Shown one piece after another: positions 7,221 through 14,828 of a stretch of 64,000 nt of DNA (within the stretch, counting starts at the first letter, position 1; every line of letters starts with the position of its first letter). The notes beneath the pieces are model-generated. The model made no database searches and was not told the DNA's origin. It saw nothing but the letters and a program-made list of their open reading frames with translations. Position numbers and translations under genes: made by a program. Location: the NCBI RefSeq assembly GCF_023702125.1, contig NZ_CP098415.1, positions 2,356,001 to 2,420,000 on the forward strand, in the 5' to 3' direction. This DNA is from Halorubrum hochsteinianum (lineage in GTDB: Archaea; Halobacteriota; Halobacteria; Halobacteriales; Haloferacaceae).

Positions 7221-9101
7221 GTGGCACAGGAGCTACTGATACCGCTGGTCGCGGGGATCATCGGGCTCGGCGTGCTCTCTCAGATCCTCGCCGCCCGCCT
7301 TCAGGTCCCGAGCATCATCTTCTTCCTGTTGGTCGGGGTCGTCATCGGCCGGCCGGGACTGGGGCTCGTCACGAGCGAGAGCTTCGGCGACTCGCTGCCG
7401 ACGATCGTCGGCCTGGCGGTGGCGATCATCGTCTTCGAGGGGGCGTTCCACCTGGAGTTCGAGCGCATCCGCAAGGCACCGCGGGCGGCGGTCCGCCTCG
7501 TGACCGTCGGTGCCCTCATCGCGCTCGTCGGGACGGCGATTGCCGTCCGCCTCTTGGAGGGGCTTCCGTGGGAACTCTCCTTCGTGATCGGTGCCCTGCT
7601 CGTCGCCACCGGGCCGACGGTCATCTCGCCTATCCTCGAAGTGGTCCCGGTCAGAGACCGGGTCTCGGCCGTCCTCGAGACCGAGGGGATCGTCAACGAC
7701 GTCACGGCGGCGATCACCGCCGTCGTCCTCTTCGAGGCCGTGAACCCGACCGTCGCGGCGGAGGGATTGGTCCAGGGGTTCGCGCTCCGGCTCGGTGAGG
7801 GGCTGCTCGTCGGGCTCCTCGTGGCCGGGGTGCTCTACTACCTGCTCCAGTACGTCGACCTCTCGCGCGGCGCGGCACCGCGGAACGCGAGGCTGCTCGT
7901 TCTCGCCGGCGCGCTCGTCGCGTACGCCGGCGCGAACCAACTGGCGAGCGAGGCGGGCGTCGCGGCCGCCGCCACCGCCGGGCTGGTCCTCGGGAACTTG
8001 GACGTTCCCTATCAGGAGGAGATCACCGACTTCAAGGGGGACATCACGCTGCTCGTCCTGGCGTTCGTGTTCATCGCGCTCGCCGCACAGTTACCCCCCG
8101 AGGCGATATCGGACGTCGGACTCGCGGGCCTCGGCGTCGTGGTCGCCGTCGCGCTGGTGATCCGGCCGCTGCTCGTGTTCGTCTCGACCATCGGCGACCG
8201 GTTCACCCTCTCCGAGCGGCTGTTCATCAGCGCCATCGGACCGCGGGGGATCATTCCGGCGTCGGTCGCGACGCTTTTCGCCACCGAACTCAGGGCGGCG
8301 GCCGTCGAACTCAACGACCCAGCCCTGGCACAGCAGGCAGACCTGCTCATCGGCACGGTGTTTCTCGTCATCTTCGTCACCGCCCTCGTACAGGGCGGAC
8401 TGGCGCGCTACATCGCGAAGTACCTCAACGTGATACCCATGAGAGTCATCATCGTCGGAGGCGGACAGGTCGGACACGCGCTCGCCGAACGCCTCGAAGA
8501 CCGCGGGGAGAACGTCGTCATCATCGAGAACGATGAGGCGACCGTCGAATCGCTTCGAAACGACGGCTTCGCCACCGTCATCGGCGACGGCACGGACACC
8601 GACGTGCTGCGGGAGGGCGGGGCCTCGAACGCCAAGATCGTTGTCGCCGCCACCGGGGACGACGACGCGAACCTGCTCGTCGCACAGCTCTCGAAGACGA
8701 AGTTCGACGTGGACACCGTCCTCGCGAAGGCCAACAACTCCGGCAACGTCGACGCGTTCGAAGACCTCGGCGTTCGGACCATCTCCGGCGCGATGGCGGC
8801 CGCGTGGGCGCTCGACAACCAGATCGAACGACCGGACCTCGCCAACTGGATGACCGACGTCGGCCAGTCCGGTGACGTCCAACAGGTCGAGGTCACGAGC
8901 GACTCGTTCGTCGGGAAGACCGTCCGCGAGGCCGGCCCCATGCTCCCGGACGCCTGTCTGATCGCCGTGCTCAGCAGGGGAGACGACAAGACCGTCGAGG
9001 TGCCGAGCGCGGACACCGTCATCGAGCGCGGGGACCAGATAACCCTCCTCGGACGCCGAGACGCCGTTCGGGAGGGGATGTCGCTGGTCGGTTCCGACTG
9101 A
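7221..9101 (+). CDS. Monovalent cation:proton antiporter (CPA1/NhaP type) with RCK domain
   Basis: A 626-residue protein. Residues ~1-400 form about 12 membrane helices of a Na+/H+ or K+/H+ exchanger, with the family-typical ATGPTVISPIL and GIVNDVTAAI segments. Residues ~407-530 are a cytoplasmic RCK/TrkA-N Rossmann domain (MRVIIVGGGQVGHALAERL, an NAD(H)-binding glycine motif). The last ~80 residues match TrkA-C. Such fusions export Na+ or adjust K+ in step with nucleotide state. The start is GTG; no other start lies upstream of the first helix. No operon partner is apparent. Confidence 0.9.
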   Translation: MAQELLIPLVAGIIGLGVLSQILAARLQVPSIIFFLLVGVVIGRPGLGLVTSESFGDSLPTIVGLAVAIIVFEGAFHLEFERIRKAPRAAVRLVTVGALIALVGTAIAVRLLEGLPWELSFVIGALLVATGPTVISPILEVVPVRDRVSAVLETEGIVNDVTAAITAVVLFEAVNPTVAAEGLVQGFALRLGEGLLVGLLVAGVLYYLLQYVDLSRGAAPRNARLLVLAGALVAYAGANQLASEAGVAAAATAGLVLGNLDVPYQEEITDFKGDITLLVLAFVFIALAAQLPPEAISDVGLAGLGVVVAVALVIRPLLVFVSTIGDRFTLSERLFISAIGPRGIIPASVATLFATELRAAAVELNDPALAQQADLLIGTVFLVIFVTALVQGGLARYIAKYLNVIPMRVIIVGGGQVGHALAERLEDRGENVVIIENDEATVESLRNDGFATVIGDGTDTDVLREGGASNAKIVVAATGDDDANLLVAQLSKTKFDVDTVLAKANNSGNVDAFEDLGVRTISGAMAAAWALDNQIERPDLANWMTDVGQSGDVQQVEVTSDSFVGKTVREAGPMLPDACLIAVLSRGDDKTVEVPSADTVIERGDQITLLGRRDAVREGMSLVGSD

Positions 9102-9118
9102 CGCCCGGCGGCGTCGGC

Positions 9119-9212
9119 GGACGGTCGAATCGGGTCGGAGGCCTCCGGACGGTCGAATCGGGCCGAAGGTCTCCGGATGGTCGAATCGGGTCGGAGGTCT
9201 CCGGACGGTCGG
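9119..9212. repeat. 28-bp tandem repeat, 3.3 copies
   Basis: Three near-identical units (9119-9146, 9147-9174, 9175-9202) plus 10 bases of a fourth follow the antiporter stop codon. Each contains GGWYGGTCGAATCGGG. Units differ at only a few positions, so the array is recent or under concerted change. A second array of the same period lies at 35053-35192. Confidence 0.85.
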
Positions 9213-9283
9213 CGGGGGTGGCGTCGGGGACTCCCCGCTCGTTGACGACCACGCTTTTCACCGAGCGAGGAGACGCACGGCGC

Positions 9284-10230
9284 ATGAGTGATCCCGACGT
9301 ACTCGTGTTGCGACAGACGATCCACGGACTGGGACCCGACGAACTGGCGGCCGCGATCCGCGAGCGGCTCCCGGACGCCAAAGTCGCGCGAGCGCGAACC
9401 CCGACGGAAGAGCGAGAACTCATCCGGACAGCGCGGGTAGCGGTCGGTCTCAACATCGACGAGGAACTGCTCGCCGCCGCCGAGGAACTGGAGCTGTTCG
9501 CCTGCGTGTTCGCGGGCACGGGGCATCTCCCGCGGGACCTCCTCGCCGATCACGGCGTCGCCGTGACGAACGCGTCCGGCGTCCACGGGCCGAACATCGC
9601 CGAGCACGTCGTCGGCTCGATGATCGCACACGCGCGGCAGTTCCACCGCGCGTACCGCCAGCAGTCCCGCCGCGAGTGGCGGACCTACGAGACGACGGAG
9701 GTGTACGGCTCGACGGTCGCGGTGGTCGGACTCGGGGCCATCGGGCAGGCGGTCGTCGACCGGCTGGAGTCGTTCGACGTTGAGACGGTCGGCGTCCGCT
9801 ACTCCCCCGAGAAGGGGGGGCCGACCGACGAGGTGTACGGCTTCGACGAGTTCCACGAGGCCGTCACCGACGCGGAGTACGTCGTGCTGGCCTGCCCGCT
9901 CACCGAGACGACGCGGGGGTTGGTCGACGCCGACGCGCTCCGGACGATGCGGCCCGACGCCGTTTTGGTCAACATCGCCCGCGGCCCGGTCGTCGACACC
10001 GACGCCCTGGTGACTGAGCTCCGGAACAACCGGATCCGCGGCGCGGCGCTCGACGTCACCGACCCGGAGCCGCTCCCCGAGGACCACCCGCTCTGGGGGC
10101 TGTCGAACGCGACGATCACGCCCACAACGCCGGCCACACTCCCGAGTACTACGAGCGCGTCGCCGACATCCTCGCGGACAACGTCGCGCGGCTGGACGCC
10201 GGCGACGACCTGCGAAACCGCATGGTGTGA
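9284..10230 (+). pseudogene. D-2-hydroxyacid dehydrogenase with a frameshift at its catalytic His
   Basis: The reading frame from ATG 9284 encodes a D-isomer-specific 2-hydroxyacid dehydrogenase. It has the NAD-binding VVGLGAIGQAV motif, the catalytic Arg in NIARGPVVD and the catalytic Glu in DPEPLPEDHPLW. At 10118-10123 the sequence reads ACG CCC ACA where ACG CCG CAC is expected. Loss of one G removes the catalytic His of the ITPHNAG motif and garbles the rest. Restoring one base gives a normal C-terminus (HTPEYYERVADILADNVARL...) ending at TGA 10228-10230. As written, the frame instead runs on to 10261. It is either a recent pseudogene or a base-calling error. Natural substrate unknown. 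Confidence 0.88.
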
Positions 10231-10369
10231 ATTGACGAGCAGCCCCCGTCCGAATACATAGAGATATATAATTCCATTCTTGTTTCACTCTTGACTCGGC
10301 GTGCGGGCGTATATAGCGGCATAATACCCGATCTCTGTTTAGATTGAGCCAACACCACCGCTCTCGCCG

Positions 10370-10380
10370 GATATATATTT
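10370..10380 (+). promoter_or_regulatory. TATA box of the AbrB-PhoU gene
   Basis: GATATATATTT sits about 45 bases before ATG 10420. The 10231-10419 spacer is otherwise AT-rich and without a gene. Confidence 0.6.
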
Positions 10381-10419
10381 TGAGCAAGATTAACGTACCG
10401 TCCCCTCGAACGTCCGCGT

Positions 10420-11418
10420 ATGGAAACGCGGAAGGTCCAAGTCACCGGCGGCTCGACGTACACCGTGTCGATTCCGAAGACGTGGGCGACGGACAACGAC
10501 GTCGAGGCCGGGACGGAGATCGAGTTCCACCCGGACGGCGACTCGCTGTTCCTCACGCCGCGCTCGGACGCGAAGCGGACGCGGGGGACGCTCGACATCG
10601 CCGACCTGTCCGGGCAGGCGCTCCGCCGCGCGGTGACGACGATGTACGTCAGCGGCTTCGACATCATCGAACTTGAGGCGGCCGAGATCAGCACCGAGCA
10701 GCGCTCGACGATCCGCGACGCGGTCCAGAGCCTCGTCGGGCTGGAGGTGTTAGAGGAGACGCGCGACCGCGTCGTCGTTCAGGACCTGCTCGACTCCTCG
10801 GAGCTCTCCATCCACAACGCGGTCACGCGGATGCGGCTGATCTCCCTGTCGATGCTGGAGGACGCGATCACCGCGCTCGCGGAGCGCGACCACGACCTCG
10901 CGCGCGACGTGATCGGTCGCGACGACGACCTCGACCGCCTGTGGCTCGTCGTCTCGCGGATCTTCCGCGCCACGCTGCGGACGCCGAAGGCCGCCGAGGA
11001 GCTCGGGCTCCCGCGCGAGGAGTGTTTCGACTACCACTCCAGCGCCCGCCAGTTGGAGCGGATCGGCGACCACGCGACGAAGATCGCGCACCTGACGCTG
11101 AACATCGAGGAACCGCTCCCGGACGAGGTCGTCGAGGCGGTGAGCGACCTCCACGGCGACGCGGTCGACGTGATCGACACGGCGATGGACGCGCTGTTCG
11201 ACGAGGACACCGAGGCGGCGACGCGTCGGGCGAACGAGGCGCGAACCGGCGTCAGAGCGATCGACGAACGCGTCCGCGCCATCGACGAACGCCTCCGCGA
11301 ACTCGATCCGACGCGCGCGCAACTCCTCGGACTGGTCGTCGACTCCGTCCTCCGGTCGGCCGACTACGGCGGCAACATCGCCGAGACCGCGCTCCAGAAG
11401 GCTGCGCCCACGCCGTGA
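10420..11418 (+). CDS. AbrB/SpoVT-PhoU phosphate-uptake regulator
   Basis: A 332-residue protein. Residues ~1-50 are a SpoVT/AbrB-type DNA-binding beta domain (METRKVQVTGGSTYTVSIPKTW). Residues ~110-330 are two three-helix PhoU repeats. The acidic helices with E/DxxxD patterns that bind metal clusters in PhoU proteins are seen in HDLARDVIGRDDDLDRLW and YHSSARQLERIGDHATKIA. This haloarchaeal fusion is thought to repress or sense phosphate transport genes. No pst genes are next to it here, so it acts in trans if that role holds. A T6 tract at 11454-11460 after the stop may be its terminator. Confidence 0.85.
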   Translation: METRKVQVTGGSTYTVSIPKTWATDNDVEAGTEIEFHPDGDSLFLTPRSDAKRTRGTLDIADLSGQALRRAVTTMYVSGFDIIELEAAEISTEQRSTIRDAVQSLVGLEVLEETRDRVVVQDLLDSSELSIHNAVTRMRLISLSMLEDAITALAERDHDLARDVIGRDDDLDRLWLVVSRIFRATLRTPKAAEELGLPREECFDYHSSARQLERIGDHATKIAHLTLNIEEPLPDEVVEAVSDLHGDAVDVIDTAMDALFDEDTEAATRRANEARTGVRAIDERVRAIDERLRELDPTRAQLLGLVVDSVLRSADYGGNIAETALQKAAPTP

Positions 11419-11473
11419 GTCGATCCCCGAGGCGATAGGCTCCGGGTGGACGGGTTTTTTGGGCGCGCTCCCC

Positions 11474-11483
11474 GGAGGTGATC
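11474..11483 (+). promoter_or_regulatory. Perfect 10-base Shine-Dalgarno
   Basis: GGAGGTGATC is fully complementary to the last ten bases of the 16S gene in this window (22967-22976). Its GGAGG core ends 7 bases before ATG 11486. This decides the start of the next gene and is unusual in a genome where most messages look leaderless. Confidence 0.8.
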
Positions 11484-11485
11484 GC

Positions 11486-11869
11486 ATGCCAGAGATCGAA
11501 CTCGGCGTGCCGAAGGGCGTCGTCGAGTCGCTCCCGGAGGAGGAAGGGACCGCCGAACGCGACATGCGACGCGCCATCAGGGGGATCCAGTCGCGGCTGA
11601 ACGAGGCCCTCGACGAGGCGGACCCGGACGAGGCGGCAGAGGTCGTCGCCGACGCGGTCGAGCGCATGGAGACGCAGGCGAGCACGTACCACGAGTTCGT
11701 CCCGGAACTGCGCGCGTGGGGCCAGTCGCCCATCTACGCCATCGCGTGGCGGAACCTCTACCTCGAACTCATCGGCCAGCTGTACGACCACGAGTGGCTC
11801 GCCGACGACCTCGACCGCGAGCGCAACTTCCGCTTGGTCGAGGACGGGATCCGGCTCTCGGACCTGTGA
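11486..11869 (+). CDS. Conserved haloarchaeal protein of unknown function (127 aa)
   Basis: I do not recognise a characterised family. The 127-residue protein is acidic and predicted mostly helical. The central segment YHEFVPELRAWGQSPIYAIAWRNLYLELIGQLYDHEWL is hydrophobic and aromatic and is probably the conserved core. It has no membrane segment, cysteines or signal peptide. The perfect Shine-Dalgarno upstream fixes the start and predicts strong translation. It follows the PhoU-like gene and precedes the SAMP-like cluster in the same direction. Confidence 0.75.
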   Translation: MPEIELGVPKGVVESLPEEEGTAERDMRRAIRGIQSRLNEALDEADPDEAAEVVADAVERMETQASTYHEFVPELRAWGQSPIYAIAWRNLYLELIGQLYDHEWLADDLDRERNFRLVEDGIRLSDL

Positions 11870-11963
11870 GCTCTCGGCCGTCGGCTCCCGCGACCGGCAG
11901 TTTCGGCCCGTAATCGCTTCCGCGGCCGGCCGCTTTTAAGCCGCCGCGCCACGACGTACTGGT

Positions 11964-12245
11964 ATGGAACTCGAACTGCGGTTCTTCGCGACGTTTCGCG
12001 AGGCCGCCGGCGGGAAGACGGTGAACGCGGAGTTCGCCGACGGCTCCACGGTCGGCGACGTGCTCCGGGAGCTGGAGTCGGAGTACGACGGCATGGCGGG
12101 TCGCCTGATCGTCGACGGCGACCTCGCGCCGCAGATCAACGTCCTGAAGAACGGCCGCGAGGTCCTCCACCTCGACGGACTCGACACGCCGATGGCGGAC
12201 GGCGACCGGCTCTCGGTCTTCCCGCCGGTCGCGGGGGGCGCATGA
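11964..12245 (+). CDS. samp3: Ubiquitin-like small archaeal modifier / MoaD-family protein (SAMP3-like)
   Basis: A 93-residue beta-grasp protein: MELELRFFATFREAAGGKTV at the start, a VLRELESEYDGMAGRL helix and a C-terminal SVFPPVAGGA. MoaD and SAMP proteins end in Gly-Gly, which is adenylated by an E1-like enzyme for sulfur transfer or isopeptide linkage to target lysines. The overall sequence is closest, from memory, to the SAMP3 subgroup. Here one Ala codon (GCA) follows the Gly-Gly, because the stop overlaps the next start (GCATGA). Either the Ala is trimmed or this copy cannot be activated. It is translationally coupled to the next gene. Confidence 0.82.
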   Translation: MELELRFFATFREAAGGKTVNAEFADGSTVGDVLRELESEYDGMAGRLIVDGDLAPQINVLKNGREVLHLDGLDTPMADGDRLSVFPPVAGGA

Positions 12246-12595
12246 CGGACGACGCGTCCGCGTCGGTCGAGGGGGCCGACGACGCGAGCACGCCGGGCCT
12301 CCCCCCGGCCGAGGAGGGCTGGGAGCGTCGGACGGTGGCGTATCGCGGTATCTCGCGGCGGCTCGCGGCCCACTACCTCAGGAACCTCGGCGGCGAGCTG
12401 GCGGGGACCGACGACCCAGCGGAGGCGACCCGCGTGGACGGCGACGGGTGGCGGGTGACTCTCAGCGCCGAGAAGGTGACCGCCGCGGCCGCGATCGAGA
12501 TCACGGAGGTGACCGCCGAGTTCGCCGGCGACCCAGACGCGCTCGCCGACCTCCTCCCGAAGTACCGGCAGAAGGCGATGCGCGCCGGCGGGTGA
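12242..12595 (+). CDS. Conserved haloarchaeal protein coupled to the SAMP3-like gene (117 aa)
   Basis: ATGA overlap with the modifier gene. The first ~30 residues are acidic and disordered. The core (~32-115) has a predicted beta-alpha-beta arrangement with GWRVTLSAEKVTAAAAIEITEVTAEFAG. It resembles the C-terminal domain fused to some archaeal MoaD proteins, but I am not certain. Fixed coupling suggests it assists or is a partner of the modifier. The stop overlaps the next start (TGATG). Confidence 0.65.
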   Translation: MTDDASASVEGADDASTPGLPPAEEGWERRTVAYRGISRRLAAHYLRNLGGELAGTDDPAEATRVDGDGWRVTLSAEKVTAAAAIEITEVTAEFAGDPDALADLLPKYRQKAMRAGG

Positions 12596-13002
12596 TGTCC
12601 GACGACGACGCGACCGCCGGCTCGGATCCCGACTCGTACCCGATCGAGGGGACCGCCCTGGTGAAAACCGCCGCGCTCGCGAGCGTGCCGGCCGCCGCCG
12701 TCCCGGAACTGCTCGCGCGGGTTCAGGCCGATCTCGGTCCCCGGATCGACGAGTACCGCCGGCGCTACGAGCGGATCGCGGCCGAGCCCGAGCGGGAGAC
12801 GTTCTTGGTCGAGCCCGACCACTGGGAGGCGGTCGGCGAACGGCTCGGACTCACCGAGCGCGAGCGCGACGCCGTGGCCCGGGCCCACGAGGCGGCCGTC
12901 GAGCGGATCGGCTCCGGGAACGACCGACGAGAGGAGTTCGACACCGCCTTGGAGATCCGGTCCGGCGTCGTGATCGGAGTCGATTCCGACGGCGACGAGT
13001 GA
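12595..13002 (+). CDS. Hypothetical haloarchaeal protein, third gene of SAMP3-like cluster (135 aa)
   Basis: Not recognised. The protein is acidic and helical: a hydrophobic alanine-rich stretch (ALVKTAALASVPAAAVPELL) precedes charged helices (RIDEYRRRYERIAAEPERETFLVE). There is no membrane segment or metal motif. It starts at the ATG overlapping the previous stop, so the three genes 11964-13002 form one translationally coupled unit. Confidence 0.65.
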   Translation: MSDDDATAGSDPDSYPIEGTALVKTAALASVPAAAVPELLARVQADLGPRIDEYRRRYERIAAEPERETFLVEPDHWEAVGERLGLTERERDAVARAHEAAVERIGSGNDRREEFDTALEIRSGVVIGVDSDGDE

Positions 13003-13072
13003 TTCCGGGCTGGTCGTCGCCGCACGCCGCTGGTCACCGATCCTTTTCAAGGCGTAGCACGCACGTGTCCGC

Positions 13073-13798
13073 ATGCGACTCGCTCGACTGCTCACCCCGG
13101 ACGGTCCCGTGGCCGGCCGCTACGTCGACGGCGAAATCGTCACCGACGGCGGTCGCTACGAGGTCGGTCGCGACGGGCGGCTGCTCCCCCCCTGTGACCC
13201 CAGTGCGCTGTACTGCGTCGGCCGCAACTACGCGGAGACGCTCGACCAGATGGACTACGAGCGGCCCGAGGAGCCGGACTTCTTCATCAAGCCGCCGACG
13301 AGTCTGCTCGCACACGGCGAGGCGATCCGGTACCCCGAGTGGACCGACGAACTGACCTACGCCGGCGAACTGGTGGCGGTGATCGACGAGCGCTGCCGCG
13401 ACCTCGCGCCCGAGGACGTGCCGGAGGTCGTGCGCGGCTACACGGTCATGAACGACGTGGACGCGCTTGACCAACAGGGCCGGACCGCCCGCAAGGCGTT
13501 CGACGGGTCGGCACCGCTCGGGCCGTGGATCGAGACCGACGTGGACCCGACCGACCTCGACATAGAGACCACCGTCGGCGGCGAGACGCGGCAGGACGCC
13601 AGCACGGAGCTGATGCTGTTCGGGCCACGCGAGATCGTCTCGTACCTCTCGAAGCGGTTCACGTTCGAGCCGGGCGACTGTATCGCCTTCGGCAGCCCCG
13701 CGAACCCCGGTCTCGTCGAACCCGGCGAGCGCGTCGAGATCACCTACGAGGGGGTCGGAACGCTCTCGAACACAGTGATAGACCCGGACGCGGAGTGA
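13073..13798 (+). CDS. Fumarylacetoacetate hydrolase (FAH) family protein with altered metal site
   Basis: A 241-residue FAH-fold protein (hydrolases, decarboxylases and isomerases of 2-oxo or hydroxymuconate-type acids). Motifs: YCVGRNYAETLDQM, FFIKPPTSLL, GYTVMNDVDALDQQ and the C-terminal GDCIAFGSPANPGLVEPG. Family enzymes bind Mg2+ through Glu-x-Glu plus an Asp. Here the first Glu position is A97 (TYAGEL), while E99 and D128 (MNDVDALD) remain. Substrate cannot be named. It is transcribed alone after a 70-base gap. Confidence 0.82.
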   Translation: MRLARLLTPDGPVAGRYVDGEIVTDGGRYEVGRDGRLLPPCDPSALYCVGRNYAETLDQMDYERPEEPDFFIKPPTSLLAHGEAIRYPEWTDELTYAGELVAVIDERCRDLAPEDVPEVVRGYTVMNDVDALDQQGRTARKAFDGSAPLGPWIETDVDPTDLDIETTVGGETRQDASTELMLFGPREIVSYLSKRFTFEPGDCIAFGSPANPGLVEPGERVEITYEGVGTLSNTVIDPDAE

Positions 13799-13841
13799 TC
13801 GGCTCGCGGGCGGACGGACGGCGCGGGACGGTCGGTTCTCC

Positions 13842-14693
13842 TCACGGCTCCGTCGGATCGAGGTCGTCGACGGTCGCGTCGTCGATGCGGTCGTTGGCGA
13901 GCGCCAGCGCTTCCTCGTCGCCCCTCCGCACGTACTCCCCGATCGCGTCGGCGGCCTCAACGAGGGCGTCCGCGGCCGCGGGCGGCACGTCGCCTCCGAG
14001 CGCGTCGGCGCGCGCGACGCGGTCGCGGAGGCGCTCGAAGGCGTCGCGGGCCGGGCCGATCCTCGTTTCGGGTCGATTTCCTTCGACGGCGACCGTCGGG
14101 CCGTCTTCGGGCTCGTCAGCATCGTCCGCGTCGGTTCGGTCGGCGTCGTCCGCGTCGGTGTCGGCCTCGAGTTCGTCGAGGAAATCGAGGGCGTCGCTCC
14201 GGTACGCCTCGACCGCGCGCACGGCCGCCATTCCCCTCGCCTCCCGGAGCGCGGCCGGGACCTGGTCGGCCGGCGGTCGCTCGCCCCCGTCGGCCCCGGC
14301 GAGCAGTCGGAGGAGGTACTCGCGGTCGGCGTCGGTCGGATCCCGGAGCCGCTCGAAGCAGTCGACGGCCTCCAGCAGTTCGCGGGCCGCGAGGTAGGTG
14401 CCGTCGAGGGTCGCGAGCCGTCCGCCGTCGATGAACCCGCGCTTCCGGCAGTACTCTCGGAGGTCAGACTGGAGGTCGTCGACCCCGGACCGGGGGAGGG
14501 TCTCCGGCGCGTCACCGAACCGCTCCCGGTGTGCGGAGAGGTCGAGCGTGACGGCCGCGTCGGTGTGTGCGGTGCGGGCGTCGACGCCGACGCTGCGCAG
14601 GTCGCCGCAGCTCGGACACGCGACGGACCCGGTCTCGTAGTACGACCACCGCGTGCCGCACGACTGGCACTCGCGTTCGCCACGGACCTTCAT
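13842..14693 (-). CDS. Zinc-ribbon protein of unknown function (283 aa)
   Basis: The N-terminus has a CQSCG ... CPSCG zinc ribbon (residues ~9-30), as in many archaeal nucleic-acid or protein-binding adaptors. The middle (~50-170) is helical, with LREYCRKRGFIDGGRLATLDGTYLAARELLEAVDCFERL. Residues ~178-200 are an Asp/Ala-rich linker (ADTDADDADRTDADDADE). The last ~75 residues are helical again. It appears to be a haloarchaeal family without known function. It is divergent from the membrane protein gene; the spacer holds a 24-bp tandem repeat. Confidence 0.75.
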   Translation of the reverse strand: MKVRGERECQSCGTRWSYYETGSVACPSCGDLRSVGVDARTAHTDAAVTLDLSAHRERFGDAPETLPRSGVDDLQSDLREYCRKRGFIDGGRLATLDGTYLAARELLEAVDCFERLRDPTDADREYLLRLLAGADGGERPPADQVPAALREARGMAAVRAVEAYRSDALDFLDELEADTDADDADRTDADDADEPEDGPTVAVEGNRPETRIGPARDAFERLRDRVARADALGGDVPPAAADALVEAADAIGEYVRRGDEEALALANDRIDDATVDDLDPTEP

Positions 14694-14773
14694 GAAGGAC
14701 GATTCGTCGCGTCCCCCCTAAACGGCTGCGGGTCGCGAGGTCGTCCTCGGCGGCTCGGCGGCGCGGATGACTG

Positions 14774-14821
14774 CCTATTTGACGCTCTCCGTCGAACCCT
14801 ATTTGACGCTCTTCGTCGAAC
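14774..14821. repeat. 24-bp tandem duplication in the divergent promoter
   Basis: Two adjacent 24-bp units (14774-14797 and 14798-14821) differ at one position. Each carries CCTATTTGACGCTC and GTCGAAC. The second unit ends 7 bases before ATG 14829, so the two TATTTG elements fall where a TATA box would lie. They could be duplicated promoter or operator sites. Confidence 0.8.
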
Positions 14822-14828
14822 GGCCGGT

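Noticed and set aside
9119-9212. CRISPR array
   Set aside because: Units are contiguous tandem repeats with no spacers, and no cas genes are in the window.
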